NCBI RefSeq assembly: GCF_013184075.1
Contig: NZ_JABEQQ010000001.1
Span: 744,001 to 808,000 of the forward strand
DNA: 64,000 nucleotides
Origin: Lentilactobacillus kribbianus
GTDB lineage: Bacteria > Bacillota > Bacilli > Lactobacillales > Lactobacillaceae
Direction: 5' to 3'
Made by a program: the position numbers and the translations under genes. Shown one piece after another: positions 25,658 to 35,516 of the stretch. Each line of letters starts with the position of its first letter. Position 1 is the first letter of the stretch. The notes under the pieces are model-generated. The model was not told the DNA's origin. It saw only the letters and a program-made list of their open reading frames with translations, and did no database searches.

Positions 25658-26425
25658 ATGACCAAAGTAATTGCGTTAGCTAACCAAAAGGGTGGTGTTG
25701 GTAAAACTACTACCGCCGTCAATTTAGGGGCTGACTTGGCAACTCTTGGTAAGAAAGTATTATTAATTGATGCGGATGCACAAGGCAATGCAACTAGTGG
25801 TGTTGGAATTTCTAAAGCTGATATTCAAAATGATATTTACGATGTTTTATTGAATGAAGAAGCTTTAGCTGACACAATTATGCAAACAGCTCATGAAGGC
25901 TTAGACATTGTCCCAGCAACGATTCAATTATCAGGCGCCGAAATCGAGTTAACGCCCCAAATGGCACGAGAAACTCGACTGAAACAAGCTCTAACACCGG
26001 TGCAAGGTGATTATGATTTTGTATTAATTGATTGCCCACCATCGTTAGGATTGATTACGATTAATGCTTTTACCGCTAGTGATTCGATTTTAATTCCGGT
26101 TCAAAGCGAGTATTATGCTTTAGAGGGATTAAGTCAGTTATTAAACACGATTGCGTTGGTTCGCAAGCATTTCAACCCGGACCTAAAAATTGAAGGAGTC
26201 TTATTAACCATGTTTGATGCCCGGACTAATTTAGGGGCACAGGTTAACGAAGAAGTCCGTAAGTACTTTAAGGATGACGTTTATGATACTGTTATCCCCC
26301 GTAACGTTAAGCTCTCAGAAGCACCTAGTTACGGATTACCAATTATTGATTACGATCCCAAATCTAAGGGAGCTCAGTTTTATTTAGATTTAGCCAAAGA
26401 GGTGCTAGCTGCTCATGGAGAATAA
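25658..26425 (+). CDS. parA: ParA/Soj chromosome-partition ATPase
   Basis: Walker-type ATPase that, with ParB, controls chromosome segregation and replication initiation. 255 residues with the deviant Walker A QKGGVGKTTTAVNLG (residues 10-24), the A' motif LLIDADAQGNATSG and Walker B DFVLIDCPPSLGL. AAAGGAGG precedes the ATG. The stop overlaps the parB start by 11 bases, so they are coupled. There is no N-terminal DNA-binding extension, so it is the chromosomal Soj type rather than a plasmid ParA. Confidence 0.96.
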   Translation: MTKVIALANQKGGVGKTTTAVNLGADLATLGKKVLLIDADAQGNATSGVGISKADIQNDIYDVLLNEEALADTIMQTAHEGLDIVPATIQLSGAEIELTPQMARETRLKQALTPVQGDYDFVLIDCPPSLGLITINAFTASDSILIPVQSEYYALEGLSQLLNTIALVRKHFNPDLKIEGVLLTMFDARTNLGAQVNEEVRKYFKDDVYDTVIPRNVKLSEAPSYGLPIIDYDPKSKGAQFYLDLAKEVLAAHGE

Positions 26426-27299
26426 GAAAAAAAACGGTGGGTTAGGTCGTGGTATTGAAGCATTATTTGCTGATAATGCAGTCGATACCAGTAAGGAAAC
26501 CGTGGTGGAGGTAGCAGTTGAAAATATTGTGCCTAATCCGTATCAACCCCGGCATAAGTTCGATGAACAAGCCTTAAAAGACCTGGCCACTTCCATTAAG
26601 AACTCGGGGGTCTTTCAGCCAATTATTGTGAGACAACCTAAGCCCGGCATTGAGTCCTATCAATTATTAACTGGAGAGAGACGACTACGAGCTTCTAGAA
26701 TGGCTGAATTGGCCACGATCCCTGCCATCATTCGTCCCGCTACCGAAGAAGAAATGATGGAAATTGCCGTATTGGAAAACTTACAACGAGAGGATTTAAC
26801 CCCGTTGGAAGAAGCCGAAGCCTACGATACCTTAATGACCCGCTTGGATTTAACTCAGGCTCAGGTTGCTAATCGGTTAGGGAAGAGTCGCCCATATATT
26901 GCCAATTATTTGCGCATTCTAGGATTACCAACTGAGGTTAAGGATATGCTTCAAGATGGTGAAATTTCTATGGGACAGGCCAGAACCGTGTTATCCGTAA
27001 AGGATAAGCGTAAAATGGTGGAATTAGCCAAGAAGGCTGCCAAAGAAAAAATGACCGTGCGACAATTGGAACAAGAAGCTAATCGTCTCAACGGCGTTAA
27101 AAAAACGGTTGATCACACACCAGTACGTAAATCACCGTTTGTAAAGGCTTCAGAAAGTCAATTGCAAGACAAATTTGGTACTCAAGTCGCTATTAAGACA
27201 ACTGGACGCAAAAAAGGTCAGGGCAAAATTGAGATTAACTACATGTCAGTAGACGACCTCAATCGAATTTTGGCACTTCTGGACGTTGATTTAGACTAG
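26415..27299 (+). CDS. parB: ParB/Spo0J chromosome-partition protein
   Basis: CTP-dependent DNA clamp that loads at parS. 294 residues: the N-terminal Soj-interacting basic segment GLGRGIEALFAD, the CTPase domain with IVPNPYQPRHKFDEQALKDLA, QPIIVR and LLTGERRLRASRM (the GERRxRA motif), then the helix-turn-helix with LENLQREDLTPLEEA and QAQVANRLGKSRPYIANYLRIL, and a C-terminal dimer domain. A canonical parS (TGTTCCACGTGAAACA) is not found in this window; see the inverted half-site repeat before rsmG. Confidence 0.96.
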   Translation: MENKKKNGGLGRGIEALFADNAVDTSKETVVEVAVENIVPNPYQPRHKFDEQALKDLATSIKNSGVFQPIIVRQPKPGIESYQLLTGERRLRASRMAELATIPAIIRPATEEEMMEIAVLENLQREDLTPLEEAEAYDTLMTRLDLTQAQVANRLGKSRPYIANYLRILGLPTEVKDMLQDGEISMGQARTVLSVKDKRKMVELAKKAAKEKMTVRQLEQEANRLNGVKKTVDHTPVRKSPFVKASESQLQDKFGTQVAIKTTGRKKGQGKIEINYMSVDDLNRILALLDVDLD

Positions 27300-27310
27300 G
27301 AGGGTTAAAA

Positions 27311-27496
27311 ATGTACGAAATTCATGATATTGTGGAAATGAAAAAGCCTCATCCTTGTGGTGTGAACCGCTGGGAAATTATTCGCTTAGGCGCCGATATT
27401 AAGATTCAATGTACTGGTTGTCAGCATATTGTAATGCTCTCTAGACGCGAGTTTGAAAAGAAACTCAAAAAGATTTTAGAAAAAGCTACAGATTAA
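27311..27496 (+). CDS. DUF951 family protein
   Basis: A 61-residue protein of the DUF951 family, recognised by YEIHDIVEMKKPHPCG, NRWEIIRLGADIKIQCTGC and a C-terminal basic helix (MLSRREFEKKLKKILEK). Cys18 and the CTGC pair suggest a small metal- or nucleic-acid-binding fold. Function unknown. It lies 11 bp after parB with AGGAGG and precedes ychF, an order conserved in lactobacilli and enterococci. Confidence 0.9.
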   Translation: MYEIHDIVEMKKPHPCGVNRWEIIRLGADIKIQCTGCQHIVMLSRREFEKKLKKILEKATD

Positions 27497-27514
27497 CGGA
27501 AAGAGGACCTGATA

Positions 27515-28615
27515 ATGTCACTTACTGCAGGAATTGTTGGCTTACCAAACGTCGGCAAGTCAACGTTATTTAACGCTATTACTAAAGCGGGAGCCGAAAT
27601 GGCGAACTACCCGTTTGCCACGATTGATCCAAACGTCGGGATGGTAGAAGTTCCCGATGCCCGCCTCGACCGTATTCAAGAACTAATCCCCGCTGATAAA
27701 GTGGTTCCAACTACTTTTGAATTTACCGATATTGCCGGAATCGTTAAAGGTGCCAGCAAAGGTGAAGGATTGGGAAATAAGTTCTTAGAAAATATTCGCC
27801 AAGTAGACGCCATTGTTCACGTGGTTCGAGCATTTGACGATGATAATATCACTCACGTTTCTGGTAAAATCGATCCAATCGAAGATATTGAAACGATTAA
27901 TTTAGAACTAGGCATGGCTGACTTAGAAGCTGTTGAGAAACGCCTAGCTAAAGTTCAGCGAGCTGCTAAGGGTAACGATAAGGAAGCTAAGGAAGAATTA
28001 AGTGTCCTAGAAAAAATTCAACCGGTATTAGAAGCAGGTGGCGCTGTTCGGACAATTGCATTTGATGAAGATGAACAAAAGATTGTTAAGGGACTATTTC
28101 TTTTGACTTCTAAGCCTGTGTTGTACGTAGCTAACATTGCCGAAGATGATATGGCTGATCCTGAAAACTCGAAGTACTTTGATGAAATCAAGGAATATGC
28201 GGGAAAAGAAGGGGCACAAGTCATCGCTGTAGCGGCCGAAGCTGAAGAAGAAATTGCTCAATTAGATGATGCTGATAAAGCTGATTTCTTGGAAGCCGAA
28301 GGGGTGGAAGAACCCGGATTGAATCGTTTAATCCGTGCCTCATACCAATTATTGGGGTTAAAAACCTTCTTCACCGCTGGTGGTAAAGAAACCAAAGCCT
28401 GGACCTTTAGAGATGGTACTAAGGCACCACAAGCTGCCGGTATTATTCATTCCGACTTTGAACGGGGCTTTATCCGCGCTGAAGTAATGTCATTTGATGA
28501 CTTGGATCAATTAGAAACTCCAACTGCTGTTAAAGAAGCTGGTAAGTTACGTTCCGAAGGTAAAGAATACGTCATGGAAGATGGCGACATTGTCGAATTT
28601 AGATTTAACGTTTAA
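27515..28615 (+). CDS. ychF: Ribosome-binding ATPase YchF/Obg family
   Basis: 366 residues. N-terminal P-loop GIVGLPNVGKSTLFNAITKAG (as GLPNVGKST), the conserved YPFATIDPNVG switch, DIAGIVKGASKGEGLGN (switch II), and the nonstandard N-x-x-E motif (VANIAEDD) that gives ATP rather than GTP specificity. The C-terminal TGS-like domain contains RDGTKAPQAAGIIHSDFERGFIRAEV. It binds ribosomes and affects stress responses. GGAAAGAGG ribosome binding site. It lies between DUF951 and DUF1129 genes. Confidence 0.96.
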   Translation: MSLTAGIVGLPNVGKSTLFNAITKAGAEMANYPFATIDPNVGMVEVPDARLDRIQELIPADKVVPTTFEFTDIAGIVKGASKGEGLGNKFLENIRQVDAIVHVVRAFDDDNITHVSGKIDPIEDIETINLELGMADLEAVEKRLAKVQRAAKGNDKEAKEELSVLEKIQPVLEAGGAVRTIAFDEDEQKIVKGLFLLTSKPVLYVANIAEDDMADPENSKYFDEIKEYAGKEGAQVIAVAAEAEEEIAQLDDADKADFLEAEGVEEPGLNRLIRASYQLLGLKTFFTAGGKETKAWTFRDGTKAPQAAGIIHSDFERGFIRAEVMSFDDLDQLETPTAVKEAGKLRSEGKEYVMEDGDIVEFRFNV

Positions 28616-28633
28616 TAAAAGGAGCCCATTATT

Positions 28634-29368
28634 GTGAGTGAAGAACAACCAAAACGCAACGCAAACGCAAACCAAAAGCGTAACGCAAACGTTCACCAAG
28701 ATCGCAATCACAGTGCCAAAGAAGGACGGCGTCGCTTTGATAACATTGGTTTGACCAAGCGTAACGCTGATTATATGTATCGGTTTAGTCAAGCACTTTC
28801 AAAGACTAACTTGTCAGATGAAGTGCGCACCAACACTATGGACACGATGTTAAATGAATTAAAAGAAGGCCAAAAGTCAGGAAAGACGGCTCGAAATTTG
28901 TGGGGAACGGTTGATGAAAAAATCGAAACGACCGTCCACCCACCACGTAAAGAAGGCCAATTGATTGGTCCGGATTACTGGCCTAACGTCTTATATAACT
29001 TCTTCATGTTCTTGATGATCTTTTCACTGTTGTATGGAATTACTCACTACATCAGTAAGAATAACGCTAACGCCGCTATGGGTATCACTGGTATCTTCAT
29101 CAGTTCAGCCGTTGCTGCGTTAACGATTCCATTTGTCAGCGATATGTTTGCTCCAAACGTTAAACATAAATATAACGTTTGGATTCGCATTTTATTTGTA
29201 GCTGGAATCTTCTTATTATGGATGGAAGCCTTCTACCTCGCTGCTATGATCCCACGTGGATTAAACCCAATCTTAGACGCTAACGTTTATATTGGATTAG
29301 GCGTGCTTTCATTTGGATTAATGTGGTTCGTCCGCAGTCGCTTTAATGTTAGAAGTACACTATTTTAA
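28634..29368 (+). CDS. DUF1129 family membrane protein
   Basis: 244 residues from GTG 28634. A hydrophilic N-terminus with short Asn/Lys/Arg repeats (KRNANANQKRNANVHQ) is followed by a soluble helical part (about 35-100) and four to five membrane helices (about 118-140, 148-165, 180-200, 205-240). The layout and the WPNVLYNFFMFLMIFSLLYG stretch match the DUF1129 family next to ychF in lactobacilli. Function unknown. Probably co-transcribed with ychF (18 bp gap) and followed by guaB. Confidence 0.8.
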   Translation: MSEEQPKRNANANQKRNANVHQDRNHSAKEGRRRFDNIGLTKRNADYMYRFSQALSKTNLSDEVRTNTMDTMLNELKEGQKSGKTARNLWGTVDEKIETTVHPPRKEGQLIGPDYWPNVLYNFFMFLMIFSLLYGITHYISKNNANAAMGITGIFISSAVAALTIPFVSDMFAPNVKHKYNVWIRILFVAGIFLLWMEAFYLAAMIPRGLNPILDANVYIGLGVLSFGLMWFVRSRFNVRSTLF

Positions 29369-29431
29369 GCTGTTAACAATTAAATGGGGTTGGCCAGGTG
29401 CCAATCCATTTTTGTATCCAAAACTTGATAA

Positions 29432-30589
<1,158 letters not shown>

Positions 30590-30591
30590 AC

Positions 30592-30626
30592 AAAAACCCT
30601 CATTAAAATGGTTAGTGGGGGTTTTA
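30592..30626 (+). terminator. Terminator after guaB
   Basis: AAAACCCTCATT pairs with AGTGGGGGTTTT (wobbles) with a T-rich tail. Confidence 0.7.
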
Positions 30627-30745
30627 TTGTACTTTAGTTTTAGTTAAGCTTAAGAGCATACAGTTGGTAGTATAATCGGAAAAGTGTAAAATTAATGTAG
30701 AAATTGCTAAACCAAAATTATAAGAGATTATATGGGGTTATTAAT

Positions 30746-31435
30746 ATGAAAATTTTAGTTGTTGATGATGACAAAGAAATCGCTCAATTATTAGAAATTT
30801 ATATTCGAAATGAAGGCTACGAACCAGTTTCAGCTTACAGTGGTGAAGAAGCACTCACTAAGCTACGAACAGAATCAGACATTGGCTTAATGATTTTAGA
30901 TATTATGATGCCAAAAATGAATGGTATTGAAGTTATTAAGGAAGTTCGTAAGGATTCTCAAATTCCAATCATTGTGTTGTCTGCTAAAACAGAAGACATG
31001 GACAAGATTCAAGGCTTAATTAGTGGAGCTGATGATTACGTTACTAAGCCATTTAATCCACTAGAAGTTATGGCTCGGGTTAAGTCACTTCTTCGTCGAG
31101 CAGAAGAACATGTGACCGATGATACCCCTGACGTGTTAGACATTGGCCCACTTACCATTAACAAAGATTCTCATGAAGTTAAAACCATCACTGGGACGCC
31201 AATTCAATTGACGGCCTTAGAATTTGGAATTTTGTACTTACTCGCTAGCCATCCTAACCGGGTCTTTTCTGCTGACGAAATTTTCGAACGAGTTTGGCGG
31301 CAAGAAAGTATCGTATCCGCTAAAACAGTAATGGTTCACGTTAGCCATTTACGAGATAAAATTGAAGAAGCCACTAATGGCGAAAAAGTGATTCAAACGG
31401 TTTGGGGCGTTGGTTACAAAATCGAATCACATTAG
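30746..31435 (+). CDS. OmpR-type response regulator (VanR-like)
   Basis: I start at ATG 30746 (MKILVVDDDKE). 229 residues: receiver domain with acidic pocket DDD (7-9), phospho-acceptor Asp52 in LMILDIMMP, Thr/Ser switch IIVLSAKTED and Lys in DYVTKPFNP; then a winged-helix DNA-binding domain ending IQTVWGVGYKIESH. It is followed 16 bp later by its histidine kinase gene and, downstream, by a D,D-carboxypeptidase gene. By family it is a VanR/VanS-like envelope-responsive pair; glycopeptide resistance itself is not implied. Confidence 0.93.
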   Translation: MKILVVDDDKEIAQLLEIYIRNEGYEPVSAYSGEEALTKLRTESDIGLMILDIMMPKMNGIEVIKEVRKDSQIPIIVLSAKTEDMDKIQGLISGADDYVTKPFNPLEVMARVKSLLRRAEEHVTDDTPDVLDIGPLTINKDSHEVKTITGTPIQLTALEFGILYLLASHPNRVFSADEIFERVWRQESIVSAKTVMVHVSHLRDKIEEATNGEKVIQTVWGVGYKIESH

Positions 31436-31451
31436 AAAGAGGTAGTTTTTT

Positions 31452-32642
31452 GTGAAGTTAACAGGCCGTGAAAAAACCGGATTGATTCTGGAAGCCATCG
31501 TCACGGTGGTTTTGCTATTATTATTAAATTTGGCCGTTGTGGTTTTAATCAATCAGGCACTATATGCTAATCCCGGCTTACGTGAAGGAATTTTTATTAT
31601 TAAGCGTTCGATTGTCATTGGTAATTACCGGCTATGGAGTTGGGAGAACGTCTTTGTGACTTTCATGGCCATCTTTGATGTGTTTATTTTGTACTGGCGA
31701 TTAATTCGGCGTTATCACCAAATTGAATTGCGCCATATTATCAATGAACTACATTACATTGCCAATGGTCATTTGGATCACCGCATTGATTTTCATTTAA
31801 GCGGGAATACCGAGAGTGTGATTCAAAGCATCAATGCGTTAGTTGATAGTGTGATTGATTCGATGGATGAAGAACGGGCTATTGAACACTCCAAAGATGA
31901 GTTAATTACTAACGTTAGTCATGATTTACGCACACCGTTGACTTCCATTATTGGTTATTTAGGTTTGATTGAGGACAAACAATACCATAGCGAAGAGGAC
32001 TTGCTGAAATATACGGGAATTGCTTATCTTAAAGCCAAGCAGATGAAATCATTAGTGGATAATTTATTTGAGTACACCAAGGTGCAACAAACTGGGGGGA
32101 CTCAATTATCGTTTAACCGCTTAGATGTTAATCAAATGCTAGAACAATTGGTAGCCAGTTTTGAACTAGAAGCCAATAAACATGGTTTAGAAATTAGCGC
32201 CATTGGGGCCGATGAACCTTTTTATATTCAAGCAGACGCTGAAAAGTTAGGACGAGTTTTTAACAACCTGATTTCTAACGCTATTAAATATGGTGAAGGT
32301 GGTAAAAACATCTTCTTACGATCCCAAGTGATTGATCAACATGAAGTAGTCGTTGAGGTCAGTGATGATGGTCCTAAAATTCCCGAAGAATCTCTAAATA
32401 AAATTTTTGAACGTTTTTATCGAGTTGAAGGTTCCCGAAATATCGATACTGGCGGGGCTGGTTTAGGTCTGGCCATTGCGCTTAGCATCGTCCAACTGCA
32501 TGGTGGCTATATTGAAGTGTCATCTGATGATGAGGCAACAACGTTTGCAATTCATTTACCGGTTCGACGAACTGATAAAATTACCAACCCGAATGCTAAA
32601 AAAACGCCAAAGCACACGGAGGATTCAAATGAAAAAAAGTAA
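31452..32642 (+). CDS. Sensor histidine kinase (VanS-like)
   Basis: 396 residues from GTG 31452. Two membrane helices (about 12-34 and 64-82) flank a short extracytoplasmic loop (about 30 residues), so it is an intramembrane-sensing type of kinase. A HAMP-like linker is followed by the HisKA domain with His157 in TNVSHDLRTPLTSIIGYL and the ATPase domain with NLISNAIKYG (N box), VSDDGPKIP (G1) and GGAGLGLAIALS (G2). It phosphorylates the response regulator encoded just upstream. Its 3' end overlaps the next gene by 14 bp, so kinase and carboxypeptidase are translationally coupled. Confidence 0.93.
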   Translation: MKLTGREKTGLILEAIVTVVLLLLLNLAVVVLINQALYANPGLREGIFIIKRSIVIGNYRLWSWENVFVTFMAIFDVFILYWRLIRRYHQIELRHIINELHYIANGHLDHRIDFHLSGNTESVIQSINALVDSVIDSMDEERAIEHSKDELITNVSHDLRTPLTSIIGYLGLIEDKQYHSEEDLLKYTGIAYLKAKQMKSLVDNLFEYTKVQQTGGTQLSFNRLDVNQMLEQLVASFELEANKHGLEISAIGADEPFYIQADAEKLGRVFNNLISNAIKYGEGGKNIFLRSQVIDQHEVVVEVSDDGPKIPEESLNKIFERFYRVEGSRNIDTGGAGLGLAIALSIVQLHGGYIEVSSDDEATTFAIHLPVRRTDKITNPNAKKTPKHTEDSNEKK

Positions 32643-33891
32643 ACATTGGTTATTGCTGAGCGGTTTAGCAATGACCTTTTTACTGAGTTTACCCATTGTT
32701 AGTCAGGCGGCTTCACAACCGGACGTAGCGGCGAAAGCGGCGATTGCAGTTGATAGCCAAACGGGGCAAATTTTATACCAAAAAAACGAGCAACAAACAC
32801 TGCCCATCGCTTCGATTTCTAAGCTATTGACGGTTTACATAGTTCATCAACAAATTGAAGCTGGTAAGTTAAAGTGGTCTGATCGTATTAAAATCTCACC
32901 GGCAATTGCTCGTTTGAGTACGGCTAGTGAATTAACCAATGTGCCCCTAAATGAGGGCCAGTCTTACTCAGTCAGCGAATTGATGAATGCGACCATGGTG
33001 GCTTCGGCGAATGCGGCCGCCATTGCGTTAGGCAATCAAGTAGCTGGTTCACCGGTTAAATTTCAAAAGAAAATGCAACAAACGGCGCAACAATTAGGAA
33101 TTAAACACGCGCAGTTGTACAACGCAGCTGGCATCACAAATCAACAAGCAGGCTCGCTTAAGTTACCCCAAGTGGCTAAAAATGCTGAAAACCAAATGAG
33201 TGCGGCGAATGTGGCTACCGTTGCTGTGGCTTTAATTAAACAATTTCCGGGAATTACTAAGATTAGTTCCCAAGCTAATTTAAAATTTCATGGTGATAGT
33301 TATCCAGGGCATAATAAGCTATTAAAGGGCCAAGAAGAAGCGGAGCCTAAATTATTGGTGGATGGACTGAAGTCGGGGACATCTGATGCGGCTGGTGGTT
33401 CTTTTGTCGGAACCGCTAATAAAGATCATCATCGGATTGTGACGGTTATTTTGCATGCTAGCAATAAATCTGGTGATGACCCGGCCCGTTATCAGCAAAC
33501 GGCTAAGATAATGAAATACGTTTATCAAAATATGAAACCGGTGACTCTTGCAGCTAATTCGCTAGTTAAACATGCTAGTCGGGTTGCTGTAGTTAATGGA
33601 AAGCAGCGATTTGTAAAAGCTCAATTGGTTAATAAAACTCAGGTGTGGATTGATCAAACGGCTACCACGAGTGCAATTAGTGGGCGGCTTAAGCTAGCTA
33701 ATAATAAAAAACAAATCGCCGCACCGATTGAAGCCAATCAAAAAGTTGGGACCGTTAATTTGCTTGTGAAGCAAAAACCGGTTAAATATTTAGACAATTC
33801 TGATGCACAACTACCTGTTATATCAAACCGCTCAGTTACCAAGCTGAATGTATTGGAAGCGTTTTGGCGAAAAATAACGGAGAGCTTTTAA
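32629..33891 (+). CDS. Serine-type D-Ala-D-Ala carboxypeptidase (DacA/PBP5 type)
   Basis: Trims the terminal D-alanine of peptidoglycan stem peptides. I start at ATG 32629 behind CGGAGGA, inside the kinase 3' end. 420 residues: signal peptide (about 1-27, ending SQAA), the penicillin-binding motifs SxxK (Ser62-Ile-Ser-Lys65), SxN (Ser126-Ala-Asn128) and KTG-type KSGT (Lys248-Thr251), then a beta-rich C-terminal domain (about 310-400) and an amphipathic C-terminal helix (LEAFWRKITESF) for membrane association, as in PBP5. Operon with the two-component system suggests that its level responds to wall state. Confidence 0.93.
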   Translation: MKKSKHWLLLSGLAMTFLLSLPIVSQAASQPDVAAKAAIAVDSQTGQILYQKNEQQTLPIASISKLLTVYIVHQQIEAGKLKWSDRIKISPAIARLSTASELTNVPLNEGQSYSVSELMNATMVASANAAAIALGNQVAGSPVKFQKKMQQTAQQLGIKHAQLYNAAGITNQQAGSLKLPQVAKNAENQMSAANVATVAVALIKQFPGITKISSQANLKFHGDSYPGHNKLLKGQEEAEPKLLVDGLKSGTSDAAGGSFVGTANKDHHRIVTVILHASNKSGDDPARYQQTAKIMKYVYQNMKPVTLAANSLVKHASRVAVVNGKQRFVKAQLVNKTQVWIDQTATTSAISGRLKLANNKKQIAAPIEANQKVGTVNLLVKQKPVKYLDNSDAQLPVISNRSVTKLNVLEAFWRKITESF

Positions 33892-33997
33892 GAGATTTTG
33901 CTGGGAAAAAGTGTTTATTATTTCAGTGGTTTCACATATAATTGATAGTGAACTTATTTTAGAATCAGATAGGCTTTAATTAGATGGAGGATTCCTT

Positions 33998-34795
33998 TTG
34001 GCTAACAAAGTAGTGGATACAAAGGACATGCCGGTTTGGCGTCGAATCTTAGATGTTTCGATGCCGGTTGATTTAAGTTATATTCCGATTGGACTGGCAT
34101 GTGGTATTTTATTAAATGCTTCTGGATTCAACTTTTGGACAACGTTATTAGTGTCCGTGATGGTGTTTTCCGGAGGTGCCCAATTTTTGATTGCCTCATT
34201 GTTGGCAACCAATTCGCCAATGTATTCAATTGTTTTGATGTTATTTTTCCTGGAGTTGCGTTACGCTCTTTTGGGAGCCAGTTTATCTAAGTATTTGCAT
34301 GGTAGATCATTAGGGTTTACGGCGTTGTTTGCCGCCTCGATGAACGATGAAAACTATGCGTTGAACTATTTGAAATTTTCAACTGATAAAAAATTTACGC
34401 CCGACGATGCTTTAAAAGTTGAGCATATGACCTTACTATTTTGGACCGTAAGTAACTTAGTAGGTAGTTTAATTGGCAAAGCAGTTCATATTGATTTGAC
34501 GGTAGTGCATTTTGCGTTAACCGCACTCTTCTTATATATGATTGTGATGCAGTTAAAAGAATGGTTACTGATTTTTATTTGTATCCTATCCGCATTTTTA
34601 GCAATCTTTTTCCTAGTGTTGACTAAGTCCACGTTAGGATTGGTGATTTCTACACTGGTAGCCTCATTCATTGGTTTCTTAATTGAAGCAACTATTCGTA
34701 AGTATAATCCTAATAGTAGCTTGATTCATCCGATGAAGAATCCAGCCGGATCGCCAGTAGAAGAAAGCGACGATGTAGATATTAATGAAGAGTAG
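33998..34795 (+). CDS. azlC: Branched-chain amino acid exporter, large subunit
   Basis: 265 residues from TTG 33998, seven bases after TGGAGG. It has eight hydrophobic segments and the AzlC features PVDLSYIPIGLACGILLNASGF, VFSGGAQFLIASLL and FFLELRYALLGASLSKYL, plus MNDENYALNY. With AzlD (12 bp downstream) it forms an exporter of branched-chain amino acids or analogues. The C-terminal tail is hydrophilic and acidic (EESDDVDINEE). A TATAAT lies about 60 bases upstream of the start. Confidence 0.92.
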   Translation: MANKVVDTKDMPVWRRILDVSMPVDLSYIPIGLACGILLNASGFNFWTTLLVSVMVFSGGAQFLIASLLATNSPMYSIVLMLFFLELRYALLGASLSKYLHGRSLGFTALFAASMNDENYALNYLKFSTDKKFTPDDALKVEHMTLLFWTVSNLVGSLIGKAVHIDLTVVHFALTALFLYMIVMQLKEWLLIFICILSAFLAIFFLVLTKSTLGLVISTLVASFIGFLIEATIRKYNPNSSLIHPMKNPAGSPVEESDDVDINEE

Positions 34796-34807
34796 GGGTA
34801 TTATTTA

Positions 34808-35140
34808 ATGAAATGGAATACGATGCAACATGTATGGTTAATTTTGGCGTGCTTTGCCGTCGCCTTTTTACCACGTTTTTTACCATTGCTATTTTTCCGC
34901 ACTCGTAAAATTCCCACTTGGTTCAACGAATGGATGAAATATGTGCCAGTTTCGTTGTTTACGGCATTGGTAGTGAAGGATATTTTCATTAATGAAAGCT
35001 ATGCTTTTTCAATGGGTGACCGCATTCCCCAAATTATTGCGGCAGTATTGGTGATTGCGATTGCTTATTGGACTCGTTCAATGACCATCTCGGTATTGTC
35101 AGGGTTAGCAGCCGTCTTTATTTTAACGATGGTATTATAA
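34808..35140 (+). CDS. azlD: Branched-chain amino acid exporter, small subunit
   Basis: 110 residues, four hydrophobic segments. It has the AzlD features FLPRFLPLLFFRTRKIPTWFNEWMKYVP (as LPRFLPLLF and WFNEWMKYVP). Partner of AzlC, 12 bp upstream; the ATG has no strong AGGAGG and may depend on coupling. Followed by a terminator. Confidence 0.92.
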   Translation: MKWNTMQHVWLILACFAVAFLPRFLPLLFFRTRKIPTWFNEWMKYVPVSLFTALVVKDIFINESYAFSMGDRIPQIIAAVLVIAIAYWTRSMTISVLSGLAAVFILTMVL

Positions 35141-35150
35141 TTTAAATACG

Positions 35151-35179
35151 AAAACCAGCCAATGATGGCTGGTTTTTTT
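35151..35179 (+). terminator. Terminator after azlD
   Basis: AAAACCAGCC pairs with GGCTGGTTTT (loop AATGAT) and a T-run. Confidence 0.88.
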
Positions 35180-35416
35180 GTGGATTAATTTTGTTTAATA
35201 ATTTTAAAATAATATATGAATTATTTTTGTATAATATAAAAATGCTATTTTGGCAAAGTAAAAGGCTATACCAATTGATTTTATGGCCTTGATAAAATAA
35301 TCACATACTAGCTATAAAATGTTTAAATATTAATTTTTCTGAAAGCGAATTTATGCCTTTAAATAGGTTCTACGGTGCTGATAGATCAACTTGTGCGGTA
35401 TTTTATCATATGCAAA
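35180..35416. other. AT-rich intergenic region
   Basis: No gene or clear RNA structure. It is very AT-rich, which in lactobacilli is typical of the leader of a strongly regulated operon. The downstream part carries the cre site and promoter listed separately. Confidence 0.5.
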
Positions 35417-35466
35417 TGAAAACGCTTAAAAAATCTCTTGATTTAGGCGCCATAATAGTTTAGATT
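35417..35466 (+). promoter_or_regulatory. cre-like site and promoter of the ornithine decarboxylase operon
   Basis: TGAAAACGCTTAAA (35417-35430) fits the cre consensus with one mismatch. Eight bases on, TTGATT (35438-35443) and TAGATT (35461-35466) form a -35/-10 pair with 17-base spacing, about 50 bases before the start codon. Confidence 0.6.
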
Positions 35467-35516
35467 AGTAGATGTACGGTGTACCACAAAAATAATGTTT
35501 TCAGGAGGCTTTTATT